50,262 nucleotides of DNA from Bacteroidota bacterium (GTDB lineage Bacteria; Bacteroidota; Bacteroidia; Bacteroidales; GCA-2748055): NCBI GenBank assembly GCA_024640885.1, contig JAHEEC010000010.1, positions 16,506 through 66,767 on the forward strand. Direction: 5' to 3'. The translations under genes and the position numbers were made by a program. The notes under the pieces are model-generated. The model saw only the letters and a list, made by a program, of their open reading frames with translations, was not told the DNA's origin and made no database searches. Shown here piece after piece: positions 25,423-34,672 of the stretch. The stretch's first letter is position 1; each line of letters starts with the position of its first letter.

Positions 25423-26407
25423 CCTGGAACAGCTGATTGGCTGACCGGGCAATTCCATCCAGATCCTGGTCCAGCATGCACCTGAAATGTTTTTTCGGAC
25501 ACTTCTGGTAACCAATTTTGGAACAGGGACGGCAGGAAAGTCCTTTAACCTCAAATTTTACGGAAGCGGGATCGGCCCGGTAGGGAAACATTCCGAACGC
25601 GGGAACCGTATTGCCCCAGACAGTGATGATCTTTTTCCGGAATGCGGCTCCGATGTGCATGAGCCCTGTATCGTGGGTAATCAGAAGCCTGGATTGCCGG
25701 ACCAGGGAAGCCGATTGATTGATCGTGTATTTTCCGCAGCAGTTCAGGATCTCCTTTCCCGGTAGCGCCCTGACAATGGCCTCTCCCCATTCCCTGTCAG
25801 CGGGTCCTCCGAGGATGATCAGCGGATGCCCGATCATCTGGCACAATTTTATCAGGGACTCCAGGGGCAGTTTCTTGGTCTGGTGCTGTGCTCCGATGGC
25901 CAGGGCTATAAAACCTTGCTGATGGGATGAAGGCAGCCCGGAACGATTGATCTCCTCCTTTTCAGGAATAAAATAATCCAATCCTCCACCATCCCTCTCT
26001 GAAATAAAAGAACGGATGGTATCCAGGTTGCGGTCAACCATATGCAACCCGGGCAACCGGTTTACTTTGAAAGTGACGTAGATCCATTTCTGCCTGTTCA
26101 GCTTGTTCACAGTGAAATCCATCCTTTTCAGGCCGTATTTGATGCGGGCCGAACGGGTGTTGTGATGCAGGTCGATGATGTAATCGATCCCCTCCTCTTT
26201 AAGTTCCCTGATGGACTTCTTCATGTCCCCGTCGAAGGAATGGAGCTTGTCAATGTGGGGATTGGCCTGCAGCAAGGGAATAAACTCGGTTTTTGTAAGG
26301 TAGTGGATTTCCGCTTCTTCCACCTCGTTTTTCAAATGGCGTACTACAGGTGTAGTGAGAATAATATCCCCGATGGAGCTAAACCGGACGACCAGGAATT
26401 TAACCAT
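25409..26407 (-). CDS. GT9-family glycosyltransferase (heptosyltransferase-like)
   Basis: The 332-residue product shows the heptosyltransferase pattern: N-terminal FLVVRFSSIGDIILTTPVVRHLK, a second Rossmann domain with PLIILGGPADREW, and the donor-binding THDTGLMHIGAAF with VWGNTVPAFGMFPY. A Cys-rich C-terminal stretch (LSCRPCSKIGYQKC) is common in the family. It probably adds a heptose or related sugar to the inner core of lipopolysaccharide at the cytoplasmic face of the inner membrane. Its ATG directly follows the stop of the preceding hydrolase-like gene, so it is the last gene of an atpD-atpC-hydrolase-GT9 unit. Confidence 0.9.
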   Translation of the reverse strand: MVKFLVVRFSSIGDIILTTPVVRHLKNEVEEAEIHYLTKTEFIPLLQANPHIDKLHSFDGDMKKSIRELKEEGIDYIIDLHHNTRSARIKYGLKRMDFTVNKLNRQKWIYVTFKVNRLPGLHMVDRNLDTIRSFISERDGGGLDYFIPEKEEINRSGLPSSHQQGFIALAIGAQHQTKKLPLESLIKLCQMIGHPLIILGGPADREWGEAIVRALPGKEILNCCGKYTINQSASLVRQSRLLITHDTGLMHIGAAFRKKIITVWGNTVPAFGMFPYRADPASVKFEVKGLSCRPCSKIGYQKCPKKHFRCMLDQDLDGIARSANQLFQATAR

Positions 26408-27145
26408 CTAAATGAGGTCCTTGAAGAAGATCAGAAGGGCCAGCCAGTATTCAGAGTTGTGTTCATTTTCCGGCGTAAGGGCTGCAGAACCTCTGCCGCC
26501 TTCCCCAAGCTGGGGCTCAAAAAGAGTGACGTACTCTTTGTCCACGCCGGAGGCAAGCTGGGATATGTAGGGAAACTCTGACCTGCTGGATGTGATAAAG
26601 ATAGGCTTCTTAAGGTTGGTGATGGTATCCTGGATGCTGATCCCGGGGGAGAAGTATTCGCCGGGGCTCAAAGCCACAACGGCCCTAACATTCTCATTTT
26701 CTTTGGCTATTTTTAGGCAGAGGGAACCGTTTGCCCCGCTTCCGAACAGGATCACAGGCTGACCGGATTGATTGACCGCATAATTGATCGCAGCTTCAAT
26801 ATCCAATGAGATGTCATCTGCCCCCTGGGCACATCTGGTCTCCCGGCAGCGTTTGGCAGTTTCATTGGAAACAAAACTGTTGTTTCCCCCGTTGCGAAGA
26901 TCCACGGCCAGGCAATTGTAATCCATCTTATTCAGCCTTCGGGCTATGTTCTGGAACTCCCCCCGGCTTGATTGCTGTTCATGGAAGAGCAGGATATAAG
27001 GCAGGTCCCTGGATACCAGGTACTCATCTGCAGTTATTTCGAGCCCATCCCCTGAAGCAAATTTTATCGTGCTGATCTTGAACGCATAAAATGAGCTTGA
27101 TGCTATTGAAAGGGTCACCAATAGGAAGATCAAACCGACCTTCAT
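26408..27145 (-). CDS. Membrane-anchored or exported alpha/beta-hydrolase-like protein, nucleophile missing
   Basis: With the start at 27145 the product is 245 residues. It has an N-terminal hydrophobic segment (3-20) followed by an alpha/beta hydrolase core: PYILLFHEQQSSRGEF, NCLAVDLRNGG, a helix, then QPVILFGSGANGSLCLKIA. The nucleophile elbow normally reads GxSxG; here it is Gly135-Ser-Gly137-Ala-Asn139, so the nucleophile position holds Gly137. KPIFITSSRSEFPY and an acidic/His-containing end (PENEHN) follow. It is probably catalytically inactive, or uses a different residue. The start at 27268 is rejected because it would overlap atpC by about 100 bases. Confidence 0.72.
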   Translation of the reverse strand: MKVGLIFLLVTLSIASSSFYAFKISTIKFASGDGLEITADEYLVSRDLPYILLFHEQQSSRGEFQNIARRLNKMDYNCLAVDLRNGGNNSFVSNETAKRCRETRCAQGADDISLDIEAAINYAVNQSGQPVILFGSGANGSLCLKIAKENENVRAVVALSPGEYFSPGISIQDTITNLKKPIFITSSRSEFPYISQLASGVDKEYVTLFEPQLGEGGRGSAALTPENEHNSEYWLALLIFFKDLI

Positions 27146-27164
27146 GGATAAAGCCCTCCGGTTG

Positions 27165-27413
27165 CTATTTTTTCGGTGTTTCAGCAAGAACGATGATTTT
27201 ATTGTTTTTTGCTTCAATAACCCCGCCGTCAACCTCGAAAAAAGTGACGGTTCCCTTCTGATCCACAACTTTTATCCTTCCATGGTCAAGGGTCGAGATG
27301 ATTGGAGCATGGTTCCTGAGTATCTGGAAGGAACCATTGGATCCAGGTACCTGGATAAGGTCCACTTCCCCTGAGTAGAGATGATGATCCGGTGCAATGA
27401 TTTCAAGAATCAT
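27165..27413 (-). CDS. atpC: ATP synthase F1 epsilon subunit, short form
   Basis: The 82-residue product is the beta-sandwich domain of F1 epsilon (MILEIIAPDHHLYSGEVDLI, GSFQILRNHAPIISTLDHG, GGVIEAKNNKIIVLAE). It stops where the inhibitory two-helix C-terminal domain would begin; full-length epsilon is about 130-140 residues. Short epsilon subunits are usual in Bacteroidota, so this is probably not a truncation. It follows atpD by 6 bases. Confidence 0.93.
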   Translation of the reverse strand: MILEIIAPDHHLYSGEVDLIQVPGSNGSFQILRNHAPIISTLDHGRIKVVDQKGTVTFFEVDGGVIEAKNNKIIVLAETPKK

Positions 27414-27419
27414 AGATCT

Positions 27420-28943
<1,524 letters not shown>

Positions 28944-28975
28944 TTAGCAATAGATTAATCTTTTTGACAGAAGCA

Positions 28976-28983
28976 CAAATTTA
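28976..28983 (-). promoter_or_regulatory. Promoter -7 element of atpD
   Basis: The minus strand reads TAAATTTG, a perfect TAnnTTTG, 44 bases upstream of the atpD ATG. No clean -33 TTTG is seen; GGTTAC lies at roughly the right distance. Transcription would start near 28969. Confidence 0.45.
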
Positions 28984-29165
28984 ATATTTTTTTATAGGTA
29001 ACCATGTAAATTGTTGCATAAAGTTGGAAAGTGGAACCCTTGGAATCCGGGGGTTAGAGCCTTGAAATAAGCGTGAAAAAAAAAAGTGCAGCAAATTAAA
29101 AAGTTTGAAACCATTACCACCCCAAAGCCGTAGAAGTTAAAGTCAGTATAAAGAACCCAGATCCA

Positions 29166-29762
29166 GTGGAAGAACGGCCGCCTGATATAGGCATTTTATC
29201 CATCATAAGTTTTGCCATTCTGTTCTTCATCAGCAACAATATTGAAGCTCAGGGGCACAAGATTGGAGCCGGTTTGGCTTTTGCGTCCGTTGTGGATTAC
29301 AACCATGGAGAGACGGGGAATCCAGGGGTTTCCCTGAACACCTGGTGGGCCATCAATAAACCGGGGACCCTGCATATTGTCCCATCGGTATCCGTTTACA
29401 ACCGATACAGGCTTGAAACAGGGTATACCATACTGACCAATTACTTGTTACAGGGCGATTTGAATGCACAATATGCAATATTCCAGGAGAGCGGGATAAA
29501 GATCATTGGGTTTGGAGGAGGAAACTTTACCTACCTGCGTTCTGAATTCGAAATAGTTGTACCCAGCGGAAACGATACAATTTCCGACCGGAGGGATCAG
29601 GCCTTTGGGGCCAATTTGGGAGCCGGATTGGAATTGTGGATGTCGCCTAAATGGGATTTTAATGTCACTGGAAAATATCTCTTCTCGAAATACTCCCAGT
29701 GGGTCATTTCGGTCCAGGCAGTTTACTACTTTAAAACCAGGAGAAGGGCATACAGGAGATGA
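29166..29762 (+). CDS. Putative small outer-membrane beta-barrel protein
   Basis: The 198-residue product starts at GTG. It has a signal peptide (GILSIISFAILFFISNNIEAQ) and then about eight alternating beta strands, including HKIGAGLAFASVVDYN, VSLNTWWAIN, HIVPSVSVYNRYR, IKIIGFGGGNFTYL, AFGANLGAGLEL, DFNVTGKYLFSKY and the final QWVISVQAVYYF. This suits an OmpA-like or OmpW-like eight-stranded barrel. The basic tail (TRRRAYRR) after the last aromatic strand is odd, because barrels normally end with an aromatic residue. The function is not recognisable. The 234-base gap upstream (28932-29165) holds the atpD -7 element and an AAAGTTG-type repeat only. Confidence 0.65.
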   Translation: MEERPPDIGILSIISFAILFFISNNIEAQGHKIGAGLAFASVVDYNHGETGNPGVSLNTWWAINKPGTLHIVPSVSVYNRYRLETGYTILTNYLLQGDLNAQYAIFQESGIKIIGFGGGNFTYLRSEFEIVVPSGNDTISDRRDQAFGANLGAGLELWMSPKWDFNVTGKYLFSKYSQWVISVQAVYYFKTRRRAYRR

Positions 29763-29829
29763 TTTTTTTTTATCTTTAGTCAATTCAAATTGAATATGAA
29801 CAAGTTTCAAAAACTGATAAGATATTATT

Positions 29830-31005
29830 ATGGCTAGCTTAAGTTTTTTACTTGGGATGGTACCCGGTACCGAAAAGGTTGAGGCGGCAGACGACCAGCT
29901 AAGATCTGATTTTCATGCATATAAAGAATTTGAGCAGTCGGGCGAACTGAATCATTTCCTGGAACTTGAAAAGGAGGTGACCTCAAGTAATTTTTCACTC
30001 AGGAAGAAAAAGATACTCAAGGAGAAGTACAAATCCTCGGAAGCCTTCAGGAAGGAGGAGCGGTATAACCAGCTGTTGAAACGGTCAAAGGGGGATGAAA
30101 AAAGCCCGGAAATCAAAGAGCTGGAAGATTATATTCAATCGGAGGAATTCATCAGGCAGAAGCAATATTTAACCATGAAGCCTGCCGAAAGGTACGAGAC
30201 CACAGATGAATACCACAAGGAATCGGAGTACCAGACCCTCAAGAAATCTGAAAAGGTAATCTGGTATTTCAAAACAAAAAAGAAATATCCTTTTAAGGAG
30301 CTTGAAAAATGGGACCTCACATTTGAGGAGAAATTCAAGGGCAGTACCCTTGACACATCCAAGTGGATGACCCGCTACTACTGGGGGGATCAGACCATGG
30401 ACAGCTCATTTGTACTGGAGGACGATAAAAGTTTCATTACCGACGGGAAGAACGTAGAATTTTATGACAATAAGGCCAGGATCGTCACCAAAGCCGGGAG
30501 AACAGAGGGTCTGGTCTGGAGGACTGACCAGGGTTTTGTGCTGGAGGATTTTGATTTCACTTCGGGACTGATCAGCACCGCAAAAAGTTTCAGGCAGAAA
30601 TACGGGATATTCACGGCCAAAATAAAGATGGCTGGCGGATCGGTTGCCCAGTCTTTCTGGATGGTCTCAGAAACCATGTTGCCACATATAGATGTGGCCA
30701 GGTACGAAAATGGCAAGCTCCATTCAAACTATTTCTGGGGATCAGGAAACTCGACCCACAAGTCCATTTCAAAAACCGGGGGTGCCAGATATGCGGACGA
30801 GTATTACATCTTCACCCTGGAGTGGTCGCCCAATAAACTGGTCTGGAAGATCAATGGCAAAGTTTTCAAAACCCAGACATCGGGCGTACCACAGGAAGAG
30901 ATGTATATCAATTTATCTTCGAACCTGAAAAAGAATGCTTCCGAAAGCGGGCTGCCCTCGGCCATGGAGATTGACTGGATCAGGGTGTATAGGTTGAAAA
31001 GTTGA
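29830..31005 (+). CDS. Degenerate GH16-fold protein with N-terminal helical repeats
   Basis: The 391-residue product has two parts. Residues 22-160 are charged and helical, with about four imperfect repeats of the type SxEFxKExxYxxLKKS (near 36-52, 69-88, 103-121 and 124-142). Residues 160-390 follow the GH16 jelly roll: DLTFEEKFKGSTLDTSKW, GLISTAKSFRQKYGIFTAKIKM, QSFWMVSE, TLEWSPNKLVWKINGKVF and SAMEIDWIRVYRL. The catalytic ExDxxE motif reads HIDVARYE at 286-293: His286 replaces the nucleophile, and Ala290/Arg291 replace the acid. A carbohydrate-binding rather than hydrolytic role is inferred. No signal peptide is seen at this start, though a 13-codon hydrophobic ORF (29796) overlaps it in another frame. 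Confidence 0.75.
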   Translation: MASLSFLLGMVPGTEKVEAADDQLRSDFHAYKEFEQSGELNHFLELEKEVTSSNFSLRKKKILKEKYKSSEAFRKEERYNQLLKRSKGDEKSPEIKELEDYIQSEEFIRQKQYLTMKPAERYETTDEYHKESEYQTLKKSEKVIWYFKTKKKYPFKELEKWDLTFEEKFKGSTLDTSKWMTRYYWGDQTMDSSFVLEDDKSFITDGKNVEFYDNKARIVTKAGRTEGLVWRTDQGFVLEDFDFTSGLISTAKSFRQKYGIFTAKIKMAGGSVAQSFWMVSETMLPHIDVARYENGKLHSNYFWGSGNSTHKSISKTGGARYADEYYIFTLEWSPNKLVWKINGKVFKTQTSGVPQEEMYINLSSNLKKNASESGLPSAMEIDWIRVYRLKS

Positions 31006-31089
31006 AAATGGGTGAGGTTCATGGGGCTGGTTGGCCCGAGAAGCCTGAAACTGGATAAGGAAAAGAAGCAGTTCAAATCATATAATGGG

Positions 31090-31120
31090 ACCCTGTTCAT
31101 GAAAATGGACAGGGTTTTTT
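31090..31120 (+). terminator. Rho-independent terminator after the GH16-like gene
   Basis: A 9-base-pair stem pairs ACCCTGTTC (31090-31098) with GGACAGGGT (31107-31115), with one G-T wobble, around an 8-base loop, and is followed by a run of T to 31120. It lies 85 bases past the GH16-like stop and before ggt, separating the two transcripts. Confidence 0.8.
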
Positions 31121-31167
31121 GTATTTTTCTTCGATGAAACAGGGCATTAATCAATTATACATACGCT

Positions 31168-32856
31168 ATGATAAATAAAGTCTGGATGCTTGTGATTCTT
31201 GGGGTCTCCATGAATATGGCGGCTCAGGACCGGATTACCGGAGCACCGTTCTCAACCAGGTCGGAAGTGATCGCCACCCACGGGATGGCCTGTACCAGTC
31301 AGCCCCTGGCCACCCAGGTGGCTCTGGATGTATTAAAGGCTGGTGGAAATGCAATTGATGCCGCCATTGCTGCAAATGCGGTACTGGGTTTGGTGGAGCC
31401 GGTCAGCAATGGCATCGGTGGTGACCTCTTTGCCATCGTGTGGGATGCCGAATCCGGAAAACTATATGGGCTAAATGCCAGCGGGCGATCGCCACGGTCA
31501 CTGACCCGTCAATATTTCATTGAGAACGGATATGAGCAGATTCCATTTTACGGACCACTTCCCGTATCTGTCCCGGGGTGTGTGGATGGATGGTTTGAGC
31601 TGAACAGGAGATTTGGATCCATGGGGATGGATCGAATCCTGCAACCCGCCATCAACTATGCAAGGGAAGGATTTCCCGTGACAGAGCTGATCGCCTATTA
31701 CTGGGGCTCCAATGCGAGGTCGTTAAGCCGTTTCCCCAATGTGGCTGATGTATATATGCCCGGTGGAAAAGCCCCTGCAAAAGGTGAAGTCTTTAAGAAT
31801 CCCTACCTTGCCAATACCCTGGAGACCATTGCAAAGGGAGGCCGGGATGCCTTTTACAAGGGAGATATTGCAAGGACCATCGGGGCTTTTATCAAAGAGC
31901 AGGGAGGTTTTCTCTCTTATGAGGACCTGTCGAGCCACACTTCGGAATGGGTGGACCCGGTGAGTACCAATTACCGGGGTTATGATGTATGGGAACTTCC
32001 TCCCAACGGGCAGGGGATTGCCGCACTTCAGATGTTGAATATCCTGGAAGGATTTGATATTGCGGGCATGGGTTTTGGAAGCAGTGAATACATCCACCAT
32101 TTTGTGGAGGCCAAAAAGCTGGCCTTCGAGGACAGGGCAAAATACTATGCCGATCCCGCATTCAATGAACTGCCGGTGGAGGAGCTGATCTCCAAGGATT
32201 ATGCCGCGGAACGGCGTCTGCTGATCAATCCGCGGAGGGCATCCAGCACCCTGGATGCAGGAAAGATCGAGCAGGGGAATACCATTTATATGACAGTGGC
32301 CGACGAAAAAGGCAACATGGTCTCCCTGATCCAGAGCAACTACCTGGGCATGGGTTCAGGAATGTGCCCGCCGGGACTCGGGTTTATCCTGCAGGACCGG
32401 GGACAGCTCTTTACCCTCGAGGAGGGTCATTACAATGTGTACGAACCAGGCAAACGTCCTTTTCATACCATCATTCCTGCATTCATCACAAGGGACGGAA
32501 AACCGTGGATGAGCTTCGGGGTCATGGGAGGGTCTATGCAACCCCAGGGGCATGTTCAAATCGTGGTCAATATGATCGATTTTGGAATGAACTTGCAGGA
32601 GGCCGGTGATGCCCCGCGCATCCGGCATGGCGGCTCATCCCAGCCGACCGGTGAGAAAATGAGCGATGGTGGAGTGCTCTATCTTGAATCGGGGATCCCT
32701 TATGAGGAGATCAGGGAACTGGTTAAGCTCGGTCACACCGTGCAGTTTGATCTGGGAGGGTATGGCGGCTACCAGGCCATCCTGTGGGATGAAAAGAATG
32801 GGGTCTATTTTGGGGCCTCTGAATCAAGGAAGGACGGGCAGGCTGCAGGGTATTGA
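31168..32856 (+). CDS. ggt: Gamma-glutamyltransferase / glutathione hydrolase precursor
   Basis: The 562-residue product is an Ntn hydrolase that matures by self-cleavage and transfers or hydrolyses gamma-glutamyl groups, as in glutathione. A signal peptide (MINKVWMLVILGVSMNMAAQ) sends it to the periplasm. The large-subunit region has GMACTSQPLATQVALDVLKAGGNAIDAAIAA and VEPVSNGIGGDLF. The small subunit would begin at Thr372 in GNTIYMTVADEKGNMVSL, where the family usually has TTHxS; GMCPPGLGFILQDRG and WMSFGVMGGSMQPQGH follow. The nucleophile Thr is kept but the second Thr and the His are Ile and Tyr, as in some YwrD-like relatives. It converges on the permease gene. Confidence 0.93.
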   Translation: MINKVWMLVILGVSMNMAAQDRITGAPFSTRSEVIATHGMACTSQPLATQVALDVLKAGGNAIDAAIAANAVLGLVEPVSNGIGGDLFAIVWDAESGKLYGLNASGRSPRSLTRQYFIENGYEQIPFYGPLPVSVPGCVDGWFELNRRFGSMGMDRILQPAINYAREGFPVTELIAYYWGSNARSLSRFPNVADVYMPGGKAPAKGEVFKNPYLANTLETIAKGGRDAFYKGDIARTIGAFIKEQGGFLSYEDLSSHTSEWVDPVSTNYRGYDVWELPPNGQGIAALQMLNILEGFDIAGMGFGSSEYIHHFVEAKKLAFEDRAKYYADPAFNELPVEELISKDYAAERRLLINPRRASSTLDAGKIEQGNTIYMTVADEKGNMVSLIQSNYLGMGSGMCPPGLGFILQDRGQLFTLEEGHYNVYEPGKRPFHTIIPAFITRDGKPWMSFGVMGGSMQPQGHVQIVVNMIDFGMNLQEAGDAPRIRHGGSSQPTGEKMSDGGVLYLESGIPYEEIRELVKLGHTVQFDLGGYGGYQAILWDEKNGVYFGASESRKDGQAAGY

Positions 32857-32866
32857 GTGGAAACTC

Positions 32867-34672
32867 TTAAAACGGCCAGAACCATGGAATGACCAGCATT
32901 GAGATGATCAGGGCCAGGATATTCAGGGGCAGACCGATCTTCCAGTAATCACTGAACTTGTAATTGCCGATGCTCTGCACGATCAGGTTTGTCTGGTAAC
33001 CGATGGGGGTGGAGAAGCTGGCTGAGGCTGCAATACAAATGGTGATGAAGAAAGGTTTGGGATCCACCCCCAGCTGGGTTGCAGCAGCGTAGGCGATGGG
33101 AAAGGTAATGGCCGCCGCAGCGTTGTTGGTAATGATTTCGGTGAAGACGTTGGTAATAATGAATATGGCAGCCAGGACCCACACCGGGCCAAATCCCTTG
33201 GAGATATTGATGGTGCTGCGGGCTATGAAATCGGCAGCGCCCGATTCCTGCAGGGCCCGGCTCACCCCGATGGCACATGCAATGGTGATGAGCACGTCCC
33301 AGTTGATGGGTTTGGTATATTTCTTTGGCGTGAAGATCTTCATGGAAGCCATCAGGAGTACCGTCAATGAAGCAAAGAAGAACATATCGAATTCATTCTT
33401 TCCCTCGATGGGGATGAATCTTCCCGCAGTGGCTCCGGCAATCATAAAAACCACAAGTCCCGTGGCGATCCAACGCCTCCTGCGGTCCTTGGAATCATTC
33501 ATCTCTCCGATCTCAGAAGCCATATAAAAGACACGGGATTCGCCCCAGTAGCGGGTAAATTCTTCAGTTGTCAGCAACATCAGGTTGTCCCCGGCCTTCA
33601 GTTCCAGGTTTTCCAGGTTCGTGGTGATGCGTTCACCGTTCCGGTGCACAGCCATCACCACCGCATTGTAGTGACCAAAGAAGTCAAACTCGCCCAGGGT
33701 CTGCTGGATCCCCGGGAAACGGGGTGCAATCACCACTTCGACCTGTTTCAGTGATTTTTTTAGGAATTCCGGATTCACATTGTCCAGGGCATTGAGTTTC
33801 ACATTGGAGGACTGGGTCAGGTACCCCACATGCTCCGAACCCCCTCCCACAATGAGCTTATCGTCTGCTTCCAGTAAAAAAGGGGAATTGGAAATCCGGA
33901 TGTGCTTGCCATCCCTGATCACGGTCCGCACCACAAACTCATTTAATCCCGGAAGGCGCCTTTTCTCAATCTCTTTTCCGATGTAGTTGCTGTTTTCAGG
34001 CAGGTAAAGATCAAAATAATACTCTCGTACGTCGTTGGGAAAACTGAACCTGGGGATTTTTTCCCCGGGCAAAAGACGGTTGGAAAAAAGGTTGATATAT
34101 AGAAATCCAAAGAATACAATAAAGAGCCCCACCTTGCCAATTTCGAACATGGAGAGCCCCTCCATACCCCTGTCCAGCATCATGCCGTGCACCAGGAGAT
34201 TGGTTGATGTGCCGATGAGGGTACAGGTACCCCCGAAGATGGTGGCATAGGAAAGCGGTATCAGGAATTTCTGTGAGGGCAGGCTCAGTTTATCTGCCCA
34301 TTTCTTGAGCATAGGTGCGAAAATAATCACCACCGGGGTGTTGTTCAGGAAGGCAGAAATGGCCGATATCGGGATCATGATTTGCATGAGCAGCCTGGGA
34401 ATGGGTTTCCGTTTTTTGGGAAGGATGACGGCTCCTATTTTATTCAGGACCCCGGTCTCTTTCACCCCCTCACTCACGAGGAAAAGGAGTGCTACGGTGA
34501 TCATCCCTTTGTTGGAAAAGCCCGAAAGCGCATCCTCTGAAGAAATGATATCCGTGACCATGAAGATCACCAGCGCAGAAAACAGGATCAATCCCGGTCT
34601 AAGGATCTCCTTTACGAGGGCGATGACCATGAGCAGGATAATACCTAAGGCAATGTAACCGGAGATCGTCAT
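32867..34672 (-). CDS. SLC13/DASS-type anion permease with TrkA-C domains
   Basis: The 601-residue inner-membrane protein has about ten or more membrane helices in two halves. Asn-rich hairpin motifs AFLNNTPVV (108-115) and GTSTNLL (154-160) lie in the first half; their counterparts EIITNNAAAAITFPIA and GYQTNLIV lie in the second. Two cytoplasmic TrkA-C (RCK-C) domains lie between (about 205-295 and 305-395), with RISNSPFLLEADDKLIVGG and NLELKAGDNLMLL. Such proteins carry sulfate, dicarboxylates or other anions; the substrate cannot be read from sequence. The ATG overlaps the stop of the upstream iron-sulfur gene by 4 bases, so the two are one transcription and probably one functional unit. 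Confidence 0.9.
   Translation of the reverse strand: MTISGYIALGIILLMVIALVKEILRPGLILFSALVIFMVTDIISSEDALSGFSNKGMITVALLFLVSEGVKETGVLNKIGAVILPKKRKPIPRLLMQIMIPISAISAFLNNTPVVIIFAPMLKKWADKLSLPSQKFLIPLSYATIFGGTCTLIGTSTNLLVHGMMLDRGMEGLSMFEIGKVGLFIVFFGFLYINLFSNRLLPGEKIPRFSFPNDVREYYFDLYLPENSNYIGKEIEKRRLPGLNEFVVRTVIRDGKHIRISNSPFLLEADDKLIVGGGSEHVGYLTQSSNVKLNALDNVNPEFLKKSLKQVEVVIAPRFPGIQQTLGEFDFFGHYNAVVMAVHRNGERITTNLENLELKAGDNLMLLTTEEFTRYWGESRVFYMASEIGEMNDSKDRRRRWIATGLVVFMIAGATAGRFIPIEGKNEFDMFFFASLTVLLMASMKIFTPKKYTKPINWDVLITIACAIGVSRALQESGAADFIARSTINISKGFGPVWVLAAIFIITNVFTEIITNNAAAAITFPIAYAAATQLGVDPKPFFITICIAASASFSTPIGYQTNLIVQSIGNYKFSDYWKIGLPLNILALIISMLVIPWFWPF

Noticed and set aside
27146-27268. 41-residue N-terminal extension of the hydrolase-like gene
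   Set aside because: It overlaps atpC in another frame and lies before the signal/anchor segment.
29783-29795. Palindrome ATTCAA-A-TTGAAT before the GH16-like gene
   Set aside because: It is short and AT-rich, so likely by chance; no matching site was found elsewhere in the window.
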